From Sarcocystis neurona (taxonomy: Eukaryota > Apicomplexa > Conoidasida > Eucoccidiorida > Sarcocystidae), in NCBI GenBank assembly GCA_000727475.1, contig KL647307.1, forward strand, positions 1,322,895 to 1,386,894: a stretch of 64,000 nt of DNA, read 5' to 3'. The notes under the pieces are model-generated. The model saw only the letters and a program-made list of their open reading frames with translations. It did not search any database and was not told the DNA's origin. A program made the position numbers and the translations under genes. This document shows, in pieces, positions 37,108 through 48,691 of this stretch; positions within the stretch are counted from its first letter, which is position 1, and each line of letters opens with the position of its first letter.

Positions 37108-38375
37108 TAGCTGCATCGCCATTGCTCTGTATGACGACATCAGTTTTCAGCGCTCGTACTGCTTGTCGTAGCCGTGGCGCTACAAGTTCCCTCACTCCAG
37201 CACTACTACACTGATTAGAGACAAAGTCACTTGAAGACGGTAGTGCGCATTTTTGCACAAACTCACTGGACGTAACATAGGAGCACGCAAATAAGCTGGC
37301 AATCCTGCGTGTGCTGCAGAGGGGAACTTTTTCGTAACAGCAGCCTTACCGGCCATCAGTGCAGCTGTCAATCGAACACAGATACGCTTGCATGCGCTTG
37401 CAGAGGTCTACTCCTGTGCAGCGGAAGCACCATTTGGCTTGCCGCGGTAATGGCAGCAGAGTGGTCGCTCGAAACAGGCGTTGCTGAGGTGCGCCGGGGT
37501 ACTCTGACGACCGAAAGAACCAAAAAGGACGAGGAATAGCTGTGCAGGGACAGGCACGAAGCGTCTGGTTTTTTGGCAGAGACACCGTCCTATTTATGCA
37601 ACATCCATACATTGCTATTCGATTCTGTCGACCCGCGTAGGTATTTGCTACCCGCGAAACGTGAATCACTAGAAGCAGCTTACCACGCAGGGTGCCGGTA
37701 TCATTTGAGCTGCAGCTGCGATGCTGGCGTCGTGTTCGCACTTCGTTTGATTCCTTCTTCGTACTGCTTTAGGCCTCCGTTGAGGTGTCGCCGTCCTCTT
37801 TGTGTTTGACCTTACGGTCTATTTAATACTGCTGCTGCGGCAGCACGGCGGTGTGCGGTTGCTAGGAGAGCGAATCATTGCTCTTGGTGATAATTTGGCT
37901 CGGCGCGTGGCGACAACCTGTCGCCGGCGCTGGTGTGGTCGACGTGGGGGGCATGGCTACTGTCGCTTGTGAGGCGGTGCCGTTTTGAAGCTGATTACCA
38001 TGGTTGCTTCGTTCGAACGGAGATGAAGAGACTGCTTGCTGTCTACCCGTCTTGCTTCGTGTATGGGGGAGGGGGGGTGCCTGCTGCTTCCCTTATCGGT
38101 CCACTTGTCGTGTGCGGTTACTCTTCTCTAGAGAAAATGCTCGCCTGCTCCTCTTTCTGTTGTTCAAGGTGTATGTCATTCCTGAGCCGTACTCACGAAT
38201 GACGCTTGGAGGAGCGTCGTAGTGGCTCCGACAGCCGCTTCTGGTCACTGCTGCTCTTGCTGCTATTGCCAGCTTTCAGCGTACGGGTGCTGCGTGAAGG
38301 AGATGTTGGGCAGATTGCTGTGCAGGTCACTTGCTGTGGTGGCTGGCGCGTCGCCTTTCCTCCGTGTTCCTGCAG
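37108..38375. other. Gap before the hydrolase gene
   Basis: No assignable exon. The end (38341-38375) is a pyrimidine-rich tract closing with TTCCTGCAG, which I take as the acceptor of the first recognised exon of the hydrolase. An upstream exon with the start codon must lie here or farther left. Confidence 0.35.
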
Positions 38376-41300
38376 TATGGCTTGGACCTTCCAGGACTAG
38401 TTTGGATTGAGGAAAACTTTCGGCCCTTGGCCCCCCTTCCGACCCTTTCACCAGCAGCAGCCGCAGAGCAAGCGACGCAGCATATCGCGCGGCGGCGGCT
38501 GCAGCGTCTCTTTCCTGCTTGTCTCATTGAAGCCCCCGCCGGAAGCGATTGCAAGTGTGTAGTCCTCTACTGGCATGGTACGCCTCTGCACCGCTGCTGT
38601 TGTTTTCAGTCGATTCCCTCTTGCTATTCGGCTCATGCTCCTGTCGCGCCGGACGACAACTCCCTTCTCGTGACGCGTCGTCTGCAGGGTCGTGAGTCTC
38701 CTGCTCGCGGCTTCGCCGACTGGAGACTGCGCCCAGGCGGGTGTCGGTGCACCCGAAATAGACCAGCTACACTTCGCAGAGAACACTTCTTATACTTCTG
38801 TACATTTGTTTTAGAATGTTACGCCGCCGCCCATCTCGATGAAGCGATCGCCAATACGACCACTTTTCCCCACTCCTCGTTGTAACCAGCAGGATATGCG
38901 TCGGCAACCTCGTGCACTTCTGATCCACATGTACCAGCGCCTTACACAGAGCACCGAACGCGGGGTTCGCGCTTCTTTTCCTTTTGGAGATACGTTGTAA
39001 CTCCACGTCAGGGGATGATTCACGGGACCATACTTGAGCGTGCGTCCTATAGATGTTTCGTGCTGCGACAGCCGAAGACTCACTTCAGAGTATTATCGAC
39101 ATACCCGTATGAGTACGGGCGTACAAGCAGTGCGAGTGACGTGTATGCGTGTGTGTAGATCATGTACACCTTTGAGTGAAGACGCAGTTTTCAGCCTGCT
39201 TGTCTGTATATTGCTGCACCTATGTCCACATACATATTTGTTGTTCTTTGTTTGCTGCCTTGCTGCACTCCCCTCTGAAGAGCTGCAACACTGCCGCCAC
39301 CGACTTCAAGGCGGCTGCTCAAGAGTCTGTCACCCCTAAACGTTTGCTTGTGACACCCGTACTCTTCCGTGCGGGCACACTCAGCTACGTGTGGCACACC
39401 TGGTCGGAAGAAAGGAAGGAGAAGCAGCACTCCGGGGGTCGCAAGCGGAGGCAGCCGGGTATCGCTGCTTCACACACACGCCCAGCTGCCACGAATATAC
39501 CTGTGGGGTATATAATATATAATATACGTCTCCATATTGAACGCTGTGTTAATACACTTGCTGGTGTCTGTAACTAGACAAACGTGTACGTATGTGGACG
39601 CACGCATAAGAGTGTAGGTATGTGTAAGCTGCGTGTTTGTAGGCAACTCCTGCGATCTGGGGCAGATATTTGAGGAAATGGAGGTGCTTGCCAAGTACCT
39701 AAACTGCCACGTCTTCGCCATTGAATTCCCTGGTCAGTTTTTTCCCAAATGTTCTACGAGGTGCCGTCTATTTTTTCAACCGCTCTCGACACCCTACCGG
39801 TGCTTGCGTTAGCCGTTCTGGCACTGCGTAGCAGGCTGCTAACAATGGTGCTGCCTGCTGCTAACGTCTAACAGCAAGCGGCGCACCTGCAGCTTCTTTT
39901 CGTCGTCGCCTGGTGCAACTCTCTGTGACGCTGCTGCTGCTGCTGGTGCTTCTGTTCCTGCGAATTTTGCTGTCGGCATGTTGTGCGTGCGTCGTCAGGT
40001 CACCTGCTTTCTGATGCTACGCTGCCGTCCACATGCGTCTTCAGCGTTTCCACAGCTTAGAGTGCATCTCCTGGGACGCGCTTTGGCTGGCGGCACATCT
40101 GCCGCTACTGCCTGGGCGGTAGCACAGGCGGTTCTCGGCGGTCTGAAGTTTGTCTTCCGCGATTCCTGTATCTGCTGCTTACTACTCTGCTTGACGCACC
40201 CGCTGCTAGCGCGTCTGCTCCTGGGCGGTGAAACTGGACACTTGGATATGATTGTCTGCATCAGTAGCGTTGCCTGCAACTGCTCGTTTGTGCGTACATA
40301 CGTATACAGGCAGATGTATGCCCGCTGGTGCTGCCGCTGCTCTGTTTTCTGCCCAGACTGCTGCAGCAAGGACACGAGAGCAGAATATCGTTGTCTTTAG
40401 AAATGTTACTACTACAATAGTAACATCTTTTTTGAATAGAACGATTCGTGCTGCTTCTTCTGCTTGTGTCCCTACTTCACGGATACCACCGGTGTTGCAG
40501 TTGCTGCTACACCCCGTGTGCATTCTTGTTCTAACCAGATTGCGAACATAACACCATTTATGTTCCCTGTGGAGGCAGTGCCAGCAGCTTGATACTCGAG
40601 ACTGCTTGTGCCACTTGCCTCTCCTGCGACTGTTTTATCCATGAAAATTCTGGAGGCGTTCTGCTTTTCCCATTTAGTAGTGGCGTCTACACTCTGCTGA
40701 TGCGTGGTCTGCGTTGTTGCCGAAGTGCGTCCGCTGCTTGTTTTCTGTGCTGGTGCTCGGGGTGTGCTGCTGCCTCTGCTGCTCCCGTTGTCATTACTGC
40801 TGCTCACTCTGACACTGCGACGGACGCTGCTCTCAGGATACGGAATTGCGCCACCGCTGAACGGACCGTTGCCGGAAGACGTCGCTCGCGCTGCTGCGGC
40901 TGCAGCCGCCACAGCAGAGAGCACGACCGCTTCTTCGATGAGCGAGAGAAATGCAGCAGCAGCAGAGGCAACTGCGTTGCAGCAGGCAACAACGCGCGCC
41001 CGGCAGGAGAGGAAAATGAAGACAATGGGGGAGACGATTAATGAGTGGAGTCGTTCCGCGTTCAATTTTCTGCTGTGGCTAGGCATCAAGCCTGAAGCCG
41101 TGATCTGCTTTGGCCGGAGCATTGGCACTGGTAAGTGCTCTTGGAGGGACATTCCGCGCTGCGGCAGCACCTATCGCAAGCACCGCAGTTGCGCCACCTG
41201 TAGGAATAGCAGCAGCAGCAGCAGCATTACAGCAGCATAATACTGCAGGAGGCGCAGTAGAGCCAAATGCGCTATGCGGGATCACAGGAGGAGGAGAGCC

Positions 41301-44300
41301 AGCGAGACAGCCGCAAGTAGATAAACAGCAGCAGTAGTAAGAGGAACAGTTGCTGCAGGAGGAGCAGCAGCTGAAAGGGCTACAGCAGAAGGGCGATGAA
41401 GAGAAGAGCAGCAGGACACACGAGGTGCTGCAACCCACAGCGGCAGCGCTGAGGAATGCAGTTCGAGAAGCAACTCTCGTCTGGAGCCGACAGCGGAAGA
41501 AGCTGACACAGCAGGAAGAGTGGGAAAGAGTCGCTAGTGTAGTAGAAGGGAAAGCAGAGAAGCAGCCCCGTAGGTCATCCTGGTGTTGCTGTAGGACCAC
41601 CCAAGGTCAGAAAGCACTCGACGATAGAGTAGTCGACAAGCCGCACAAGCAGCAGGGAGCGGCACCACGGGAAGCACCGGCTCCGCTGGTAGCCAAAGGG
41701 CTGACAAACACTTTCCCTACAACGGTGTTTGATAGGAGCGACAGGCGGTATGTACAAAAGACAGGGCCGCCGTCGGCGCACATCCCTAAATTGCACCGAG
41801 GAGACGTTTCCTTTTGAAAGCCAATATTCGCTGTAGTCTACATCAGTCACCATGCCACCCGCTCAGCCAAACCAAGAAGCCACGTGGATGCCTGCAGGAG
41901 CCATATGAAACAACTCGCAGAACACATTCAACAACAGGCGCCGCATGCCATGCAAGAAGGACGCAAGAGCAATAGCTCGCCAACCTGCCCCCACGTGCAG
42001 CAGCCGGTATTCGGAAAGAAGATTCACGGTCGGTGCCAGCAGCGCTGCTGTTGGCCCCACTAGTAGCGTACTCTTTCCTGATTTCAAGAAGGTCCACGTA
42101 GAGGGTAGCCAAGAGCATGGAAGTACCAATTTTCGAGTAGCGGCGGGGGAGTTAGAAGTGCCGCTGTGCCGCCGCAGCAAAGGCAGCAGCAGTGTGTGGA
42201 CAGCGTAGCCAGGCTGCCCACAGCGTTACAGGACGAAGAGTAGGCCGGCGCGCGCAGTAACAGCGACCGCGCAGCAGCCGTGGCAGTAGTTACGCCAGCA
42301 GACGTACCAGCGGAGAAAGCACAGGTCGTGTGTAGAACGCAAATTTTAGGCGCACCGGTCTTAGCTTTCAAGTGTGAAAGACGTCCCTTTCTCAGCGGTG
42401 GAATCCGCATGTGTGCCTTTTTGGTGCCGCAGTGACGCTGTCGTTCGATTCGAGCTGCAAAAGGGTCTGCGCAGGGAAGGTGTTTCTGTGGCCGCGCTGC
42501 GGGCCTTCACAAAAAGTATGCACACGCAGTGGAACTGTCCTTTTTGTTGAGTCTTGCTGCGGGTTTCTTTACCACGTGAGTAGCTAATGCCGGTTGCCTC
42601 TTGCTGCTGTCTTTCTTCCGCGTGCTGTCCCCCTGCTGCCGCAGCTCCACAAGCTACGCCTGTGGCTCGTGTATGCGGTGTGCAGCCACTGGTGTTCGCG
42701 CAGCGACCCTCTTTGTTGCTGCTGCGGGCTGATGCCTCTTTGTGGCGCACGGCTGCCGGTTCATTTGCTTCAACTTCCCTGTGCTGCGGGGATGCTCTGC
42801 TTTCTGCTGGTGACGTACAGCTGCCAGTAATCGACGCAGACATCTCTCGCAGGTGGACCTCCACTGCTTGTGCTGCTGCTGCTACTGCTGCTGCTGCTAC
42901 TGCTGCTGCTGCTGTTGAATGCGGTGCTCGTTTTATTGCTCACGCACCTTCTAAAGCGAGGTTGCTGCACGGGTCCGGCTGCTCCACCTGTCGCGAGCTG
43001 GCATCGGTGGTACCGCGGCTGCTTTCCCTTGGCTGCTGGTGCATTTGTTTGTGTTGCTGCTGGTTCTCGCGCCCCTTTGGTGGTGCGTTGGTGTATCTAT
43101 CGAGATGGCGTCTGCTGCAGCAACTGTACGAACGTTTTGCTGCTCCAGCACTGGTATTATCTACTGCTGCCGCTTTTGTTGGAAGACACAGCTGCTGTTC
43201 TTGCTGCTATATCCGTGCTGCTGTGCTGTTGCAGCGCCTTCACCTGGACGCTAGTGGCAAGTCCTGCTACAGCCGTGCAGAGTTGATGCTGTTTCCTCGT
43301 GCCCTCCCGTTGCTCCTCTTGTTGACTTGACGCCCGGTGTGTTTCTGCGTTCCGATGTGGCTGCAGCCGTGGCTCAGTTGCTGCGCTACTGTGCTCTCTG
43401 TGGTGCTGCTGCTGCTGCCACGTTGACCACAGGGCCTGCCAGCTACTTGGCCGCAACTCTCGCCGAAGAGAACGTGCATGTCGGTGGCGTCGTGTTGCAT
43501 GCACCTTATCTATCGGTGCATAAAATTGTACAAGGTAAGCAGCAATCTGGTAGATCTGGGTGCTCGAATTTGTTGCTAATATATTGGACGAAGCGCTTCC
43601 TTCGTGTGCTTTGTGGCCGTTCACATTACTACGTTTGCGTTACCGATATATATGTGTGTGTGTGGACCACACGAATGTCCTTGTGCCCCTCGGCATGTAT
43701 CCACGGATACGGATGAATCATTTTTGCGTTCGTCTGCGTCTCTGTTCATTGATCTACCATGTGCAGTGGTGCCCACGGACACACTTAGTGAGCGGTAAAT
43801 TTCAGATGACGAGTTTCCTTTTGGGACCGGAAGGGAAGCCGGCAACGCAGCATATAACAACAGAAGCAGCAAGTGAAGAGCGAACGCAAGGGGAGGGTGA
43901 GCGCTTGCAGCGGGGAAGAAGGAACAGCAGCAACGGATCAGCGGGAAGCGAACAACCATCAGCAGTAGCGGAAGCAGCAGGAGAGAGACACCGGCAGCAC
44001 AGCAGCAACAAAATTAGTAGCCGCAACAGTTCGACAGGCCAGGTGAAGCAGCAGCGACTGCGTGGTAGGCGCCACACGGGGACAAGAAGACAGCATCTGC
44101 GTAGCTACACCACCAGAAAATTTCTTTTTTTCTTCTTGTCGCGCAGACGTATACGCGTGTGTACGTGTACGTGGATGATTAGATGCGTATCTGGCATGGA
44201 CAGGATGTGGTGGAACCCCTACGATAGCCGCCGCGGGTGAGGCAGGAGCTTGCTAAGCGCCACAAAACATCTTTCGAGATTCGTTAATCAACACGAAGTT

Positions 44301-45731
44301 GTGAACCGACGGAGCATACGTATATATACATATGTATAATATCTATCTACCTTGTACATATGTATGCGTGCTGGCCCGTCCATATCAGGGAACCTCGAGT
44401 GTTTAGAATTGTCTGTCTCTACACGAGCCCGTACAGGGATGCAGGTCTATATCCACAGATCCTTCACGTATATATATATATATATACGTGTATATATGTA
44501 TATGTGTATAGGTGTAAAGAGCGAATTGAAGAGAGGTGGTGTGTGTGAATGCGTGAGCGGTGCCTCGAGAGAGCAGGCGGAAGACAGGCACTCGACTTTT
44601 CCCCGCCGAAAAGCTGCGCGGGTCTGCCGTTCGTGAGTGAATGAGGGGGACTACGATGGAAATACAGGACGCAACACATTCGTGCGTGTTGTTGTGCACC
44701 TCGGCGTGCAGGCGTAGCCCTGTGTGACTGTCGTACATAAAACCACTCTTTCTGTCCTAGGCATCGCTCTTCTGTCCTCCGTATGTGAGGAGGGGTGATT
44801 ACTTGCGGCGCACTTCTCCGCAGGCGCTCATGCATGCCGTGTTTATTTTGGGGTCGACTGGTATGCAGCAGTGTGTGTGCCGCTGTTCGTGTTCTTCGGT
44901 ATCCGAATGACAGGTGGCGATAGCCTGGCTGCCTCGTTTGTGGCTGTCAAAGTTGAAAGAATTTATCGACTGCCTTAGTTCCTTCCTGTGTCTCTGTTTT
45001 CCGTTGACTGCAATGGAGTCACTGGCTTGGTCGCTGTGTGACCGCTTTGTATCACCTCGGCGTATGGGGGTACCTGTGTTGCGCTCGCACGCCTCTGTGT
45101 TGGCGAGTTAGACACGCCTGTGAACAGATAAACAGTCACTCGGTCCTAGACACATTTAGAAATACTCTATATATATGCGACTACAGGTACATGTGTGTAC
45201 GTAGGTATGTACATTTGTGGAGATACGCGTAGATGCATGCAGAGTGCTGATGCTGCCGTGACTGCCGGAATTTACTCAGCGTTTCTGTCGATGACGGAAA
45301 CCTCGGTGGCTCCATCCGTTGCGTCTCCTCTAAGACTCGGTGCTTGTGCGTTCTGTCGTTCATGTGATGATGCTCTTCTGCAGAATACTCTTCTCTCGGC
45401 ACGTGGTTGATAGCTAATCACTGGAACAATGCGGAAAATTTGGATAAAATGGCAACTTACCTTTGCCCGCTGCTGGTTATTCACGGTGAAGACGACGAAG
45501 TTATCCCTACCGAGCACGGGAGAAAGCTGCTCGAAAGATACAGCGCAGCCAGCGTCAAGGAGGGCTACTTCCCCGCCGACTCCTCCCACAACTCCTACTA
45601 CATCATTGACGTAAGACGCTGTGGGAAAAGGGTCTGGACAGAAGGGAACAAGAAACCCAAGCAGAAGCGATACACGGACGTGCTGCACGGAGTTATACAT
45701 ACACGCACTCGCCCACACACACACACACACA

Positions 45732-45762
<31 letters not shown>

Positions 45763-48691
45763 TCGCACACGTCTGCTGCCGTTGAGGCGTACCATGAAGA
45801 AGATGAACAGCAGACGAAAAAGGAAGAAACTGAGACAAGCTGTTCTGACATACGTGTTTATTGTGAAGCTGTGACGGCGCGGATGTGTACATTTCCGCGC
45901 GCATGAAAATCGGTGTGAATTGGAGGAATTACGAATATACAGTGTAATTTAAAGATTGCTGCGACCCTGACTCTGATATTTAAAGAAGGGAGAGACAGGC
46001 TACGGTAGATACCCATCTGCATATCTACACAGATACACACGTGTACGTATACCTGTATGTGGACATATGTATACTGCCGCAGTTCTGAATCTGGTACTCA
46101 AGAAAGAGAGGGGAAACGCATGGTGAAATCCATGCGTGAATGTGCCCAGACACATACGCGTACGTATATGTGCATGTTTGTATCTACATGTGGATATACG
46201 CACGCGTGTTTCACAGATGTGTACATACACAGATAATATATATGTCTCTACAAGCAGTGATGCAGTCTGGCTGTCGCGTAGCAAGCGGAGAAGGAGCCGA
46301 AGGGTGTAGAGATCTCCTAGACAATGAAGCGTCTAGCGAAACAATCACATTTGCAGGCACGTGTTTACACCTCTGTACTTTTCTGTGCGTATACGAATAT
46401 AAGTGTACTGAGAAGTAGGCGTGCCTATACGTCTAAGTGTGCCTCCTACGCGTGTGCCTGTGCAACGCCACTCACACTGATGTAAACGTTGAAGGCTCTT
46501 TTTGCTGGAGGAAGTGTCTTTGTCCAAGCGTTTCGGTGAAGCGTGGCGCTTTCACGGGGCGGTGCGGCTGAACTGCATCCCTTCTGAGGCACATGTCCGC
46601 AGATCCTCCCCAGGATCTGCTCAGATGAAGTGAGTAGCGCAGGGAAAAGAGAAGCGTTATTTCTCGCTGTTTGTGGTGGCTCACCGATGGAACACGTACA
46701 AAGCGTGCTTCTGCGGATGCCCCAACGTCCACGTTGTGCGACGGCCTCTTCCCCGACCACGTGGTTTTCTTCTGCTGCTTATTGCGCCGTTGCTCTCAGT
46801 AGTGCCGGTGCAGCTGCAGCTGCTGCTGTTGGCAGAGGTTCTCCATTTATTTGTGCGCGGTGGTGCGTGTCATTGTCAGCACGTCTCCCCTGCTGTTGCG
46901 CTTTCCACGCGTTGTGGTGCTGTCACCACTGCGGCGGCCGGCACTATTCCTGCTGCTGGCGTCGTGGTTGGGCCCCTGAGGTCTCCACTTTGCTGCTGCA
47001 CGTCAGTCTTGCTGGGCTGCTGATGTTTGTTTTTTGTTCGTTAGCCACCTTCCCTTGCAGCGATATCACGTAGCAGCGCCTAGCTCTTTTTTTTGCGTCT
47101 CGTCAGTGCTCCTGCGATCACGAGCAGACAAGGTATGGTGCCTGGTTCCGTAGTGCGGATCTTTCAGGACTCTGAGTATGGTTAATTACCTGAATGTCTA
47201 CATAGCTGAGTGCGCACGTATAGAAAGTATAGTGTATATACGTATATGTGTGCTCACGTACATACGTGTGAACGCGTGTATACACGTCTGTGTAGGAGCT
47301 TGGAGACACGCAACCAGGAGGGTGGCCGCTCCTGCTGCTCTGAAACTAACGGCTGAACGTTTTTCTTTATCTGTTCAAGACAGGGCAAGATTTTTTTTGT
47401 CGGGTTCAGTGGCGTCATTTTGTAGCAGCGATTGCCGGAGGATACGAAGGCCTATTGGTGGGGCGTAGGATGTAGCGGCAATTTTTCGGCAGATCTTTGG
47501 CCATACTCCAGATCTCCTCCCAATTATTAGCCCTAGTTCGATGATAGCAGGAGAAGCAGACAAATAATCTGATCCTCAGGTGGTTGCACATGTTCACGTG
47601 CATGTGTGTCTCAGTACGGACGACGTGTAGCCGATGCGACACAACAGCGGAGGTCTCTCTGACACGTGTAATGCTTGTAAATTTTTATCATCTGTGTATT
47701 TGTTTGCGCACATGGGTGTACACGTATAGCACGTGTGTGAGTACATAGTGGATGATTTGCGGCTACTTGAACTGCTTGTTTCCAGGACCTCGGGAAGCCA
47801 ATGGAGAGTTTTTTGAGTGATAGAAGCCGTGTTCGTGACTGTCCTCCGCTCCACTTTTCCATGCCGGCGTACGTTTCTGAAGTTCCTGCGTGGCAGCTGC
47901 CAGCGGTCAAAGGAGTCGGAGCAACCGCAGCAGGAGGGCCGGCGGCGGCTGCCGCGGCAGACAAGGCAGCAGGAGTGACAGTCACAGGAACAGCAGACGC
48001 CCGTGCAGCAGCAGAAGCGGCAGCAGCAGGGGCAACCGCCGCTCGAGCAGCAGCAGATCAAAAAGCCACTGCAGAGCAGCGGCATCAGCAGACAGGCAGT
48101 GCTACCTGTGCTGCCTCCCCACGAGTGAGCAGTCGGGAGACAGCAACACCAGCAGGGAGTGAGGTATGCAGGTCAGCGGGTGCTCGTGGAGCTGTAGCAG
48201 ACGCTAAGGCCGTGGGAAAAGCAGCAGCGAAAACTGTAGGTCAGACTGGGTTGGGAGCCGCTGCTGCTGCTGCGCTAGGTCGAAGCGGAACGGCACTAGG
48301 CAAAATCATAGCGCATGCAACAGGATCTATTGGGCACGAGTGGGACGTAGGCGTCAGACACACGGATGCGTCCACGGCTGCAGGTACTACGCACTCAGGA
48401 GCAGCTTCTCGTGTTTCCCCACCAACGGCAGCAAAGAAAGCAGGAGGAACAGAAAGAGGAGCAGGGCCGGCAGGTGGAGAGACAGAGAAGTCCTCCGCGT
48501 CGTGTGGAGCTGATGCAGCTGCGAAAGGCTTCGTTATAGAACCACGCCCACGCGGCACGAGCCCTCGATTCACTGAAGTGCTCGAAAGTGGCATTTTCTC
48601 AGCGTCCACACTCCAGGAGATCATGGGAGAGACGTTAAAGGAACTTAATAAAGCAGGAGAAGACTCGCCACCCAAAGCCGTTAAAAGATAG
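38376..48691 (+). CDS. ABHD17-like alpha/beta hydrolase (probable depalmitoylase), 5' end not found
   Basis: Six exons: 38376-38577, 39643-39732, 40837-41130, 43433-43534, 45384-45610 and 47786-48691. The joints fall in phases 1, 1, 1, 1 and 0, and every join restores a conserved motif: YWHG|NSCDLGQ, EFPG|YGIAP, GRSIGTG|PASYLA, KIVQ|EYSSLG. That is 606 residues to the TAG. The fold matches ABHD17 proteins (oxyanion HGN, nucleophile Ser in GRSIG near residue 191, Asp in VIHGEDDEVIP near 265, His in SSHNSYYI near 297). Mammalian ABHD17 enzymes remove palmitate from membrane proteins; the same role here is inference. Exon 3 has an Ala-rich insert between YGIAPP and the ETINEWSRS helix. The last exon adds about 260 residues, Ala-rich, with DLGKPMESFLSDRSRVRDCP at its start and SPRFTEVLESGIFSASTLQE near the end. 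Introns 3 and 4 are about 2 kb and full of CAG and CTG blocks. Confidence 0.88.
42871..42916 (+). repeat. CTG triplet array in a hydrolase intron
   Basis: Near-continuous CTG/CTA triplets inside the 41131-43432 intron, part of a CTG-rich block from about 42590 to 43430. The block leaves several reading frames open (for example 42587-43330, 247 codons), but it lies between two exons that join perfectly, so these frames are not genes. Confidence 0.85.
45713..45770 (+). repeat. (AC)n microsatellite
   Basis: Nearly pure AC dinucleotides with one CAT break, starting about 100 bases after the donor at 45611 in the fifth intron of the hydrolase gene. It is likely polymorphic. Confidence 0.9.

Noticed and set aside
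40472..41170. 232-codon minus-strand frame
   Set aside because: It is antisense to the hydrolase exon at 40837-41130, which carries the catalytic GRSIG motif; a CAG/CTG shadow.
42587..43330. 247-codon Leu/Ala/Cys-rich plus-strand frame
   Set aside because: It lies inside an intron of the hydrolase gene whose flanking exons join perfectly; the open frame comes from CTG repeats.
45598..45904. Cys/Val and Thr/His repeat peptides on both strands
   Set aside because: Translation of the (AC)n microsatellite in an intron.
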